DNA of 13,914 nt from Clostridia bacterium (lineage in GTDB: Bacteria; Bacillota; Clostridia; Christensenellales; Borkfalkiaceae): positions 1 to 13,914 of the forward strand of contig JAGCMG010000137.1 of the NCBI GenBank assembly GCA_017646555.1. The letters run 5' to 3'. Below, in pieces: positions 1-6,930 of the stretch. Under the pieces are notes generated by a model. The model saw nothing but the letters and a program-made list of their open reading frames with translations, searched no databases and had not been told where the DNA came from. Each line of letters starts with the position of its first letter. Within the stretch, counting starts at the first letter, position 1. A program made the translations under genes and the position numbers.

Positions 1-4
1 AAAT

Positions 5-1087
5 TTAATCAAAAAGCGCTTTTTCGATAACGCCACCACCGATACATTTATCGCCGTCATAAAAAACTGCGTACTGTCCTTCGGTTATAGCGCGTTGTTT
101 TTCCTTAAACCTTACTTCAATTCCATCGTCTTTAATATAGACGGTGCAAGCCTGTTCAGGTTGACGGTATCTAAACTTTGCCGTACACTCAAACTTATCT
201 TCTTTAGGTCTACAAGGAATCCAGTTGCAAGCGTTCATTAAAAGTCCCGTTGAATAAAGCGCGTCTTCAGCACCGTGCGCGACGAATAAGATATTGTTTT
301 CCAAATCCTTTTTAATGACGAACCATCTTGAACCGTCGTCGCCTTTTTGCCCACCTATGCCAAGCCCCCTACGCTGACCAAGCGTGTAGTACATAAGCCC
401 ACAATGTTCGCCAATCACTTTGCCGTCCATAGTGATAATTTTACCCGGCTTATTAGGAATATAGGTTTGCAAAAAGTTTTTAAAGTTTCTTTCGCCTATA
501 AAACAAATGCCCGTAGAATCTTTTTTCTTTGCAGTTGCTAAATTATACTTTTCAGCAATAGCGCGAACTTCACTCTTTTCAAGTTTACCAAGTGGGAATA
601 AAACGTTTTTAAGTTGTTCTTGCGAAAGTTGATTTAAAAAGTAGGTTTGGTCTTTATTATCGTCCTTTGCCTTTAAAAGATAATGAGTATCGCCGTCGTG
701 AAGAATATCACAATAATGCCCCGTCGCAATAAAATCTGCGCCGAGCGAATACGCGTGCTCCTTAAAATCCTTAAACTTTATTTCACGGTTACATAATACG
801 TCTGGGTTAGGCGTTCTACCTGCCGAGTATTCTTCTAAAAAATACTTGAACACTCTGTCCATATATTCCTTGGAAAAATTTACCGTATAATAAGGAATAC
901 CGATTAGATTACAAACCCTGCGAACGTCGGAAAAATCTTCTTCCGCCGTGCAAACGCCGTTCTCATCAGTTTCTTCCCAGTTATTCATAAATAAACCGAT
1001 AACTTCGTAACCTTGTTCTTTTAATAAAAGCGCTGCAACGGAACTATCCACCCCACCGCTCATACCGACAACTACTCTCTTTGCCAT
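5..1087 (-). CDS. mnmA: tRNA-specific 2-thiouridylase MnmA
   Basis: MnmA activates and thiolates C2 of the wobble uridine (U34) of tRNA-Lys, -Glu and -Gln in the cytoplasm, using ATP and sulfur relayed from a cysteine desulfurase. The 360-residue length is normal for the family. The N-terminal PP-loop (GMSGGVDSS, residues 8-16) binds ATP. The two catalytic cysteines are present: C99 in the NPDVLCN motif and C195 in the STGICFIG motif. GHY (123-125) and the C-terminal beta-barrel region (for example the GQRRG segment) are also intact. The ATG at 1085-1087 follows a TAGGAG ribosome site at good spacing, and a sigma-A promoter lies 20 to 50 bases upstream. The next gene downstream lies outside the window, so operon membership on that side is unknown. 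No odd residues were noticed; identity is near certain. Confidence 0.97.
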   Translation of the reverse strand: MAKRVVVGMSGGVDSSVAALLLKEQGYEVIGLFMNNWEETDENGVCTAEEDFSDVRRVCNLIGIPYYTVNFSKEYMDRVFKYFLEEYSAGRTPNPDVLCNREIKFKDFKEHAYSLGADFIATGHYCDILHDGDTHYLLKAKDDNKDQTYFLNQLSQEQLKNVLFPLGKLEKSEVRAIAEKYNLATAKKKDSTGICFIGERNFKNFLQTYIPNKPGKIITMDGKVIGEHCGLMYYTLGQRRGLGIGGQKGDDGSRWFVIKKDLENNILFVAHGAEDALYSTGLLMNACNWIPCRPKEDKFECTAKFRYRQPEQACTVYIKDDGIEVRFKEKQRAITEGQYAVFYDGDKCIGGGVIEKALFD

Positions 1088-1107
1088 ACTATTCTCCTAC
1101 ACGCGTT

Positions 1108-1136
1108 ATTTTAACATAATCCGAGCGTTTTTGCAA
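1108..1136 (-). promoter_or_regulatory. Promoter of mnmA (extended -10)
   Basis: On the minus strand, TTGCAA (1136-1131) is followed by a 17-base spacer and TAAAAT (1113-1108). The bases TG plus one precede the -10 box, giving an extended -10. The start of transcription would fall near 1101, leaving a leader of under 20 bases before the ribosome site of mnmA. Confidence 0.75.
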
Positions 1137-1164
1137 TCTTTATTTTTTGCTTTTGCGTTTTTAG

Positions 1165-1236
1165 TTGTTTTAACTTTATTTTTTTGTTATAATATTTTAG
1201 CAATAAATTGTTTTATATTAGGCGATAAATTATATT
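1165..1236 (+). promoter_or_regulatory. Two candidate promoters for the tRNA-Arg / membrane-protein transcript
   Basis: Two sigma-A-type candidates face the tRNA gene. The first is TTGTTT (1165-1170), 17 bases, then TATAAT (1188-1193) with an extended TG. The second is TTGTTT (1208-1213), 17 bases, then TATATT (1231-1236). Either would put the alternating purine/pyrimidine tract at 1244-1288 in the transcribed leader. A third perfect TATAAT sits at 1285-1290, at the edge of that tract, but has no recognisable -35 box. Which one is used cannot be told from sequence. Confidence 0.5.
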
Positions 1237-1243
1237 ATTGTTG

Positions 1244-1288
1244 GCGCGCACACGCACACGTACGCACACACACGCGTATACGCGTATA
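1244..1288. repeat. 45-base perfect alternating purine/pyrimidine tract (Z-DNA type)
   Basis: Every base from 1244 to 1288 alternates purine and pyrimidine without a break, mixing CG, CA/TG and TA steps. The tract contains two overlapping palindromes: ACGCGTATACGCGT (1272-1285) and TATACGCGTATA (1277-1288). Such tracts are classic substrates for Z-DNA or cruciform formation under negative supercoiling. It lies between the mnmA promoter and the tRNA gene, in the region where divergent transcription would build up negative supercoils. Function is inferred only. Confidence 0.8.
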
Positions 1289-1325
1289 ATTATTGTATAT
1301 GTTTATTTTTTATCGTTATAAATAT

Positions 1326-1402
1326 CTACCTGTAGCTCAGTTGGATAGAGCGTGAGACTCCGACTCTCAAGGTCATCGGTTCGACTCCGGTCAGGTAGAC
1401 CA
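1326..1402 (+). tRNA. tRNA-Arg, anticodon CCG
   Basis: A complete cloverleaf with encoded CCA. The acceptor stem is CTACCTG (1326-1332) with CAGGTAG (1392-1398), seven perfect pairs. The D stem is GCTC/GAGC. The anticodon stem is TGAGA/TCTCA with loop CTCCGAC (1358-1364), giving anticodon CCG (1360-1362), which decodes CGG as arginine. The variable loop is AGGTC. The T stem is ATCGG/CCGGT around TTCGACT. The discriminator is A1399, then CCA. The acceptor begins with a C1-G72 pair rather than the commoner G1-C72. No terminator separates it from the coding region starting at 1423, so the two probably share a transcript that is cut by tRNA processing. Confidence 0.96.
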
Positions 1403-1422
1403 ACTTTACTAAAGGTGAAACT

Positions 1423-2121
1423 ATGCACGAATCATTTAAAAAGCGCGCTTTATTAGCGCTAAAAATCGCAACCGCCGTTTGTTCGCTCGTTGGGCTTGTT
1501 TTAAGTTTAATTTTTTACGCGCAAGACGGGTATTCGCACTGGTGGAAACGCTTGCTATTTTTCACAAGTCAATCAAACCTATTAGTAGGCGTTTTCTTTA
1601 TCTTTTTTACACTTTACCCTTTAATCAAGTTTAAAGATGAAGAAAAAGCAAAACAAATAATTTGCACGATTAAATATTGTTTAACGATTGCAATAACGAT
1701 AACGGGCTTTATTTTCTTAGCCGTGCTTGCTCCTTTTGCGCATAGAACAGGTTACAATGCGTGGTCGCTTTCAAGCATTTTAACCCACATTATAACGCCC
1801 GTTTTAGCCGCTAGCGATTACTTTTTATCCGATATGATACCACTTAAAAAACGGCACTTATTTTACTCACTAATTCCGTTCGTTTTTTATCTAATCTTTG
1901 CAAGCGTATTTTGTATTCTTAAAATCGATTTTGGTCGTGGTGAAGCCTTCCCTTACTTTTTCTTAAACTACTATTCGCCTGCTGGAATTTTTGGATTTTC
2001 CCCTACTACGCCACCTTTCGTTTTGGGTTCTTTCTACTGGTTTATAATTTTAATAGGAATAATACTTTCAATCGGCTTATTTTATATGAAAGTTCATCCG
2101 TCAAACAAACGCAAAAAATAA
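1423..2121 (+). CDS. Pr6Pr-like six-helix membrane protein
   Basis: A 232-residue membrane protein with about six hydrophobic helices (roughly residues 12-32, 46-66, 82-104, 116-133, 147-166 and 203-222) and a basic C-terminal tail (SNKRKK), no signal peptide. The motifs FFTSQSNLLV (46-55), LTHIITPVLAASDYF (120-134) and FPYFFLNYYSP (176-186) match the bacterial Pr6Pr membrane family as I recall it, whose function is unknown. It recalls the eukaryotic FAR-17a/AIG1/ADTRP proteins, which are lipid hydrolases using an intramembrane Thr and His; T48 and H122 here sit in comparable motifs, so a lipid hydrolase is conceivable but is only an inference. The ATG follows AAAGGTGA at good spacing. It starts 20 bases after a tRNA gene and ends at a hairpin terminator. 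Confidence 0.75.
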   Translation: MHESFKKRALLALKIATAVCSLVGLVLSLIFYAQDGYSHWWKRLLFFTSQSNLLVGVFFIFFTLYPLIKFKDEEKAKQIICTIKYCLTIAITITGFIFLAVLAPFAHRTGYNAWSLSSILTHIITPVLAASDYFLSDMIPLKKRHLFYSLIPFVFYLIFASVFCILKIDFGRGEAFPYFFLNYYSPAGIFGFSPTTPPFVLGSFYWFIILIGIILSIGLFYMKVHPSNKRKK

Positions 2122-2140
2122 TCCGTATTAAAATAAATAC

Positions 2141-2169
2141 GCCCCAACCTTTTGGTCGGGGCTTTTTTT
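2141..2169 (+). terminator. Intrinsic terminator after the membrane-protein gene
   Basis: The stem GCCCCAACC (2141-2149) and GGTCGGGGC (2154-2162) has one mismatch and a TTTT loop, and is followed by seven Ts (2163-2169). On the minus strand the hairpin follows the SGNH hydrolase stop codon but has only an interrupted T-rich tail, so it is weaker in that direction. Confidence 0.9.
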
Positions 2170-3139
2170 ATAAGTATTTTTTTAGTTGCATTATTAGATT
2201 TTCAGCGTAGAAGGCAAATCCCATTTCATTCGGGTGAACGTTATCGGTAAAATACTCTTTAAACGGCGGAATCATTTTAAGACCGTCAATATGAATAAAG
2301 CCAAAACTTTCAGCAATGTTTTTAACCCTTTCGCGGGTTTGCTTAAAAGTACCCGTTTTTAACACCACGTCGTAATCAGTACGCCAAATAGGTGAAATTG
2401 CAAAGATTTTTTTGCCGTCGTATTCTTTCTTTATAAGGGACATATATTCTCTAATTTTAGTGGACATTTCTTCCCCGCTTTGCCAGTATCCAAAATCGTT
2501 CGTGCCGTATGATAAAATAACTACGTCGGGCTCAAAGTCAATCGGCGCAAAAGTTCTTTCAGCAAAGATTGCCCCACCGATACCGTTTATTACGCTTTCG
2601 GCATCAAAATGACGGCTCACTTTTTGCGCGTATGAAAGAGTATCCGTCATCGTTTCCCATCCTTGTGTAATGGAATCACCTATAAACAACATTTTCAAAG
2701 CGTGTTGATACGGCGTAACTTTCGTGGCGTTTTCAATCTCTAAATAATCAATCACGCCAGGTTCGTCGTGCGCGGGAAAATATATCGTTACGCGCTTTTT
2801 ATCAAGCGCCCCACCAATGCTGTCGGTTATCGCAATTTTTACCTTTTCGTTTTTAGCGCGATATTCATCCATCAAAAACTGTCCACGGAAAAGATTATCT
2901 ATATAAACTTCAACCTTTCTCCCTTTTGCAAAGGAAAAAACCACCGCGTCGCCGTCGGTATAAAAGTCTAATTTTACACCCGTCGTGGCTTCGGCGCGTT
3001 CGCCAAGGTCGTGTCTTATTTTATACCATTCAGCAACTTGATTAGGAGTACATTTCGCAAAATGAACGCCGTCATCTGCTATCGTCGTGTTTATACTACC
3101 GAATGAAATTTTTACTATTTCTTCATACGAAATAACCAT
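2168..3139 (-). CDS. SGNH/GDSL-family hydrolase (probable carbohydrate esterase)
   Basis: 323 residues with no signal peptide. A beta-rich N-terminal half (about 1-145) resembles the jelly-roll accessory domain found in front of many SGNH esterases. The C-terminal SGNH hydrolase domain shows all blocks: GDSIT with nucleophile S156 (block I), the INGIGG glycine region near 185-189 (block II), GTND with N214 (block III), and TDNVHPNEMG giving D299 and H302 (block V). The family removes acyl groups, commonly acetyl groups from sugars; the exact substrate cannot be told. It lies 14 bases after the O-antigen-ligase-like gene and has a GAGAGGG ribosome site, so the two are almost certainly co-transcribed. 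The pairing suggests trimming of an acylated polysaccharide, although no export signal is visible, so it may act on intracellular precursors. Confidence 0.85.
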   Translation of the reverse strand: MVISYEEIVKISFGSINTTIADDGVHFAKCTPNQVAEWYKIRHDLGERAEATTGVKLDFYTDGDAVVFSFAKGRKVEVYIDNLFRGQFLMDEYRAKNEKVKIAITDSIGGALDKKRVTIYFPAHDEPGVIDYLEIENATKVTPYQHALKMLFIGDSITQGWETMTDTLSYAQKVSRHFDAESVINGIGGAIFAERTFAPIDFEPDVVILSYGTNDFGYWQSGEEMSTKIREYMSLIKKEYDGKKIFAISPIWRTDYDVVLKTGTFKQTRERVKNIAESFGFIHIDGLKMIPPFKEYFTDNVHPNEMGFAFYAENLIMQLKKYL

Positions 3140-3153
3140 CTTTCGCCCTCTCT

Positions 3154-4662
3154 TTAACCATTTTCAGCGTTAACGGTATCGTCAACTGCGACCATTTCGC
3201 TGTTTTTACTATCTATTTTAGGAGTTAATAATTTTGCCTTTTCCACGAATAAAAGCGCCATTGAATACAACATTGTAGGCCCTAAATTAAAGAAGTGACA
3301 GTCTAATAAACTTGTTAATAATAAGCCTAAAATACATACTGCTATAAATGTTGATTCGGCGTTTTTTTCCGATAAGAAAAGTTTAACCGTTTCAAAGCGA
3401 TGGAACGCATAAGCAAGTAAACCAACCACACCACAAGACGCTAATAATTGAACGATTGTATTATGCCATCTTGGTGGTAAAATAGCCGTTAAATCGGTGC
3501 TTGACCACGAATATAAATCGTATTCCACAGGGAAGAAAGTTGAGCCGAAAATCGGTGCTTTAATAAACTGTTTAAGCCCTGCTTTATAAATATTTCCCCT
3601 ACCCGAATCGTTGGTTAAACCGTTGTTTACTAAGGTAGCAAACATACCTAAAATTTGTTTATAGAACACGCACGCAATTATAATTGCAAGCGCGAGTAAA
3701 ATTCCAAATACGATAAGGTGATTGCGCCTTGCTTTGCCTTTCGATTTAACGATTATCATTACGACACAAAGCGCGTAAACTACTGCGCCGAATAGCATTG
3801 ACGCACGCGACATACTAAAAATTACGGCGACGAAAATTAAACTTGCAATGATTGAAAAAATCCAACCGTGGTTGCGTTTATAGGCAAAGTAGAACGACGC
3901 AGGCATAGCCATAACCATAAGCGCGCCCATATTGTTACATATGCCCCAACCCGTATAAATTAAGGCTTTATCGAAATTGCCTTTCCCTGCCACGTCGTTT
4001 TGAATATAAACGGTAATAAGTTCAGCCATAACGACGAACGCTACGAAAAACATTATCCATAAAAAGTATTCTTTTTTAACCTTTTCCCACTTAACGGCAA
4101 AGGCAAAAATGAAATAGATAGCAAAAAGTGATACGAATTGTAAAACGGAAAAGATTAAATTGTTAATAAAAGTATCACGCGTAAAATAACCTTTCGAGAA
4201 AAGTCCCGATAAGATATATGCAACGCCTAAAATAACCATACCAAGCGTCAATTTACGCTTTACCTTAAAGGCTTTTCTTACGCCGATATTTTTATCAACT
4301 ATAAGCCTTATAATTAAAATAATTGCAAAAAGCCCTACCATAGCAACCAAATATTCAGCGCCATTACCAAAGGTGAAAACCGAATTAGGATTTTTACCAG
4401 GGTTATTTTTAGTTGACGGCGTTATATAGCAAAACGCAAACGCAGGAAGTAATGGTAAAAAGTCTTCCCCAAAAATAGCCGTGAAAATTCCACATAACAC
4501 GATTATTCCGTAAACTAAAAGTTCAAGCCCGAAAGCGTTTCCTAAAACGGCTAATACTGCCGAAAGCGCCAAAAAATAAACGGAATTTAAAAACTTGTTT
4601 ACTTCATTAGTAAACTTACTGTTTTTAATCCCGTAATAAAAGTTTTTTATCGAAGTACTCAT
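3154..4662 (-). CDS. O-antigen ligase / polysaccharide polymerase-like membrane protein
   Basis: 502 residues with about eleven to twelve hydrophobic helices from residue 25 to 475 and a polar C-terminal tail. The large outward loop (about 340-400) contains SGRGNIYKAG (353-362) and PPRWHNTIVQ (396-405), with H400. These are hallmarks of the O-antigen ligase (WaaL) / Wzy fold, whose conserved arginines and histidine handle the undecaprenyl-linked sugar donor. SMSRASML (284-291) is the second typical arginine motif. A Gram-positive-type host would use it to polymerise or attach a surface or secreted polysaccharide, not LPS. The start at 4662 has only a weak ribosome site (GGAT about eight bases upstream). 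It heads a unit with the SGNH hydrolase and has a strong promoter 45 to 75 bases upstream. No glycosyltransferases are adjacent, so the polymer cannot be named. Confidence 0.85.
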   Translation of the reverse strand: MSTSIKNFYYGIKNSKFTNEVNKFLNSVYFLALSAVLAVLGNAFGLELLVYGIIVLCGIFTAIFGEDFLPLLPAFAFCYITPSTKNNPGKNPNSVFTFGNGAEYLVAMVGLFAIILIIRLIVDKNIGVRKAFKVKRKLTLGMVILGVAYILSGLFSKGYFTRDTFINNLIFSVLQFVSLFAIYFIFAFAVKWEKVKKEYFLWIMFFVAFVVMAELITVYIQNDVAGKGNFDKALIYTGWGICNNMGALMVMAMPASFYFAYKRNHGWIFSIIASLIFVAVIFSMSRASMLFGAVVYALCVVMIIVKSKGKARRNHLIVFGILLALAIIIACVFYKQILGMFATLVNNGLTNDSGRGNIYKAGLKQFIKAPIFGSTFFPVEYDLYSWSSTDLTAILPPRWHNTIVQLLASCGVVGLLAYAFHRFETVKLFLSEKNAESTFIAVCILGLLLTSLLDCHFFNLGPTMLYSMALLFVEKAKLLTPKIDSKNSEMVAVDDTVNAENG

Positions 4663-4673
4663 TAAAATTTATC

Positions 4674-4688
4674 CGTGCGCGTGCGCGC
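4674..4688. repeat. 15-base alternating purine/pyrimidine tract in the leader of the ligase-like gene
   Basis: CGTGCGCGTGCGCGC alternates purine and pyrimidine perfectly and is almost all CG and CA/TG steps. It lies between the promoter and start codon of the minus-strand ligase-like gene, directly upstream of its ribosome-binding area. It could favour Z-DNA or give a GC-rich leader; effect unknown. Confidence 0.6.
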
Positions 4689-4706
4689 TTTAATGTTATT
4701 TAGTAT

Positions 4707-4736
4707 ATTATATCATTGTTTACTAAGTAAAGTCAA
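4707..4736 (-). promoter_or_regulatory. Promoter of the ligase-SGNH unit with an inverted repeat in the spacer
   Basis: On the minus strand, TTGACT (4736-4731) is followed by an 18-base spacer and a perfect TATAAT (4712-4707), with TGA just before it (extended -10). Transcription would start near 4700. The spacer holds the 13-base perfect inverted repeat TTTACTAAGTAAA (4719-4731), centred on A4725. A dimeric regulator bound there would block RNA polymerase. Confidence 0.8.
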
Positions 4737-4860
4737 TAGTGCTTTGCAAAATCCTGTTTTAGAATTGACGATTTTGGTTAATATTACACTTTTTTCGCCT
4801 TTGTGTACCAAAAAACCACATATTAAAACAAATCGGGATAGAGCAAACTTTATAAAGGGA

Positions 4861-4889
4861 TTGAAATTTTTGCTAAAATATGTTAAAAT
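4861..4889 (+). promoter_or_regulatory. Promoter of the acyltransferase gene
   Basis: TTGAAA (4861-4866), a 17-base spacer and TAAAAT (4884-4889) place the transcript start near 4896, about 20 bases before the AGGAG/ATG at 4908-4920. This supports the ATG at 4918 as the true start: any longer reading frame would begin upstream of the promoter. Confidence 0.75.
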
Positions 4890-4917
4890 AGTAAAAAATC
4901 GACTGTTAGGAGTTTTT

Positions 4918-6192
4918 ATGGCTTTAAAAGATATAGGTATAGGCAAAAAGAAATTTAACATGGCAGAAAAACCGTGGAAAACGCCTTGGTATTTAACCTG
5001 CCTTGAAGCAATCATTTTATCTTATTATATGGTTATAGCAAAACTTAAAATCAAAAAAGACCCGTCTATTAAAGACATTAAAGGTCCGTTTTTAATGTTG
5101 CAAAACCACGGCTCTTTTATCGACTTTGGCTTAGCTGTTAAAGCGTTTAAGTTAAGACCTATGACTTGGGTTTCTTCTATTGAAGAATTTAATCATAGAG
5201 AATGGCTTTTACGTTCCTTAGGCTGTTTTGGTAAAAGAAAGTTTACTGCTGACCTTAACGTTGTTAAAAACATTATGCACGCGTTAAAAAAGCAAAAATT
5301 ACCGGTAGTTATCTACCCTGAGGCAAGATTTGCTTTTGCAGGTATTACGGAAGAAATTGATGCTAAAAGTTACGCAAGACTTATTAAAATGGCAGGTGTT
5401 CCTGTTGTAGTCGGTATTGCTAAAGGTAACTTTATTCGTTCTCCGCAGTGGCGTAAGCACCCTTACCAAAATATTCCTGCTGAAATGACTCTAACGCAAA
5501 TTATAACAAAAGAAGAAACGGCTACCTTATCTGCCGAAGAAATTACAAAAAGGATTGAAAAAGCGTTCGATTACGACGATTATAAATATTGGCAAGAAAG
5601 TGGTAGACGCATTAAAAGTAAAAAGCGCGCCGAAAATCTTCACAAGGTTTTATATCAATGTCCGCATTGTAAAAAAGAATTTGAAATGACTTCTTACGGC
5701 ACTACCTTAGAGTGTAAAGCGTGTGGCAAAAAATGGACGCTTACCGAATACGGCAAACTTGTTTCTGATGGTGAAGTTTACTTTGAACATATCCCTGATT
5801 GGTATAGATGGATTAGACAAAACGTCGAAACGGAAGTATACGAGGGGCGTTATTCTTTCAAAGACACTGCAAGAATTGAAAAACTTATTTCGTCCAGCAA
5901 AGGCTTTGTCCCTATCGGCACGGTTGAGTTAACGCACGGTGAAGACGGTTGGACGGCAAAGGGTAAACTTGATAACGGCGAAGATTTCTATCTCAATAGA
6001 CCTGTTGATAGCATGTATAGTTGCCATATCGAATATGACTATAAAAAACGTGGTGACGCCCTCGAATTAGCAACGACGGAAGATACTTATTTCGTCTATC
6101 CGTTAAATAACGAAAATATTTTAACCAAATTCCACTTTGCTACGGAAGCGTTATATCATAAAATCACAGGCGACCATATCAAAAAAAGTTAA
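4918..6192 (+). CDS. PlsC-like acyltransferase with zinc ribbon and C-terminal extension
   Basis: The protein is 424 residues from the ATG at 4918, which has AGGAG five bases upstream. The N-terminal part (about 20-220) is a lysophosphatidate-acyltransferase-like domain: NHGSFID gives the H64-x4-D69 catalytic pair, YPEARF (133-138) is the substrate motif, and one hydrophobic stretch near 25-42 would hold it at the membrane. Such enzymes transfer an acyl group to lysophosphatidic acid or a similar acceptor during phospholipid synthesis. After it comes a CPHC...CKAC zinc ribbon (C248, C251, C266, C269) and a roughly 150-residue C-terminal domain I do not recognise. Simple PlsC proteins are about 200-260 residues, so this is a fusion form and its acceptor is uncertain. 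It stands alone: own promoter, own terminator, divergent from the ligase unit. Confidence 0.85.
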   Translation: MALKDIGIGKKKFNMAEKPWKTPWYLTCLEAIILSYYMVIAKLKIKKDPSIKDIKGPFLMLQNHGSFIDFGLAVKAFKLRPMTWVSSIEEFNHREWLLRSLGCFGKRKFTADLNVVKNIMHALKKQKLPVVIYPEARFAFAGITEEIDAKSYARLIKMAGVPVVVGIAKGNFIRSPQWRKHPYQNIPAEMTLTQIITKEETATLSAEEITKRIEKAFDYDDYKYWQESGRRIKSKKRAENLHKVLYQCPHCKKEFEMTSYGTTLECKACGKKWTLTEYGKLVSDGEVYFEHIPDWYRWIRQNVETEVYEGRYSFKDTARIEKLISSSKGFVPIGTVELTHGEDGWTAKGKLDNGEDFYLNRPVDSMYSCHIEYDYKKRGDALELATTEDTYFVYPLNNENILTKFHFATEALYHKITGDHIKKS

Positions 6193-6206
6193 TACTGATA
6201 ACCAAC

Positions 6207-6240
6207 AAGTTATTTATTAAATCATAACTTATTTATTAAA
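6207..6240. repeat. Short AT-rich direct repeat before the terminator
   Basis: TTATTTATTAAA occurs twice (6210-6221 and 6229-6240). AAGTTAT (6207-6213) and ATAACTT (6224-6230) also form an inverted repeat. It lies in the 3' untranslated region of the acyltransferase gene; possibly just local duplication. Confidence 0.5.
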
Positions 6241-6265
6241 CCACAACTTCGCGTTGTGGTTTTTT
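6240..6265 (+). terminator. Intrinsic terminator after the acyltransferase gene
   Basis: A perfect eight-pair stem, ACCACAAC (6240-6247) with GTTGTGGT (6253-6260), has a five-base loop and runs into Ts to 6265. It separates the acyltransferase transcript from the TetR/dut unit. Confidence 0.92.
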
Positions 6266-6279
6266 AATTTAAATAGCTG

Positions 6280-6308
6280 TTGCTTTTCTTCTTAAAAGGT
6301 GGTATAAT
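6280..6308 (+). promoter_or_regulatory. Promoter of the TetR-dut unit (extended -10)
   Basis: TTGCTT (6280-6285), 17 bases, then a perfect TATAAT (6303-6308) preceded by TGG, an extended -10. Transcription would start near 6315. The leader between this and the ribosome site carries TTAAG (6313-6317) and CTTAA (6330-6334), a weak inverted repeat that could be an autoregulatory operator; this is speculative. Confidence 0.8.
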
Positions 6309-6354
6309 GGGTTTAAGCAACGCGAGTTACTTAATAAACACCAAGGAGCGTAAA

Positions 6355-6930
6355 ATGAAAAATCCTTTTGATAAACGCGTTATCAAAACACGCGCACTTA
6401 TCATTGACACCTTTAAGGCTATGATAATTGAAATGGAATACGGCGATATCACCATTAAAACTTTGGCAGAACGGGCAAATATTAACCGTAAAACCTTTTA
6501 CGCGCATTTTGAATGCATAGAAGACATCTTAAACGAACTTGCCGAAGAAATTGCTGATAGACTTTACTCTAATATGCAAGAAGTGGGGCTTTTAGATGAG
6601 CCGTCAGTTGATAAATTCGTTCAAGCAATGACTATGACTGCTAATGAAAACTTTGAACTTTATAAAAAGATTATGGTTGCTAACTCATATCGCTTTTTTA
6701 TAAGGAACATTAAAAACATATTTAAAAACGCCGTTTTAACAACGCAGGTTGCAAATAAACTTTCTTGCACGCCTCAAGAACTTTATCTTTGTGGTGAATA
6801 TATCGCGTCGGGCTTTGCAAAAATCTATAAAGAATGGATGGAAAACCCTAACGGCATAACGGCTGAACGCGTTGCTGAAATCGCAGGAAAAATGACCTTT
6901 TACGGCATTTCTTCTTTTATACCATTATAA
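6355..6930 (+). CDS. TetR/AcrR-family transcriptional regulator
   Basis: 191 residues from the ATG at 6355, which has AAGGAG eight bases upstream. The open frame extends further 5' to a TTG at 6280, but that codon is part of the -35 box and lies before the transcript start, so it is not used. The N-terminal helix-turn-helix (about 33-52, TIKTLAERANINRKTFYAHF) is typical TetR. The helical C-terminal part (about 60-190) would bind an unknown ligand and form the dimer. Family members usually repress neighbouring genes and themselves. Neighbours are dut, 39 bases downstream with no terminator between, and the upstream acyltransferase behind its own terminator. The target and ligand cannot be identified from sequence. 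Confidence 0.9.
   Translation: MKNPFDKRVIKTRALIIDTFKAMIIEMEYGDITIKTLAERANINRKTFYAHFECIEDILNELAEEIADRLYSNMQEVGLLDEPSVDKFVQAMTMTANENFELYKKIMVANSYRFFIRNIKNIFKNAVLTTQVANKLSCTPQELYLCGEYIASGFAKIYKEWMENPNGITAERVAEIAGKMTFYGISSFIPL

Noticed and set aside
1244..1288. The CA/CG-rich tract as a CRISPR or satellite repeat
   Set aside because: There is no unit of constant length and no spacers, only purine/pyrimidine alternation.
4800..4860. A possible small RNA or attenuator in the ligase/acyltransferase gap
   Set aside because: Only weak, short complementary stretches were seen, without a terminator-like end.
4675..4917. An 81-codon N-terminal extension of the acyltransferase
   Set aside because: The promoter at 4861-4889 and the AGGAG site before 4918 place the start downstream, and the extension has no family similarity and overlaps divergent promoter signals.
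4713..5015. A 100-codon minus-strand frame antisense to the acyltransferase start
   Set aside because: It spans both divergent promoters, has no ribosome site or recognisable domain, and is explained as a shadow of low-complexity sequence and the gene on the other strand.
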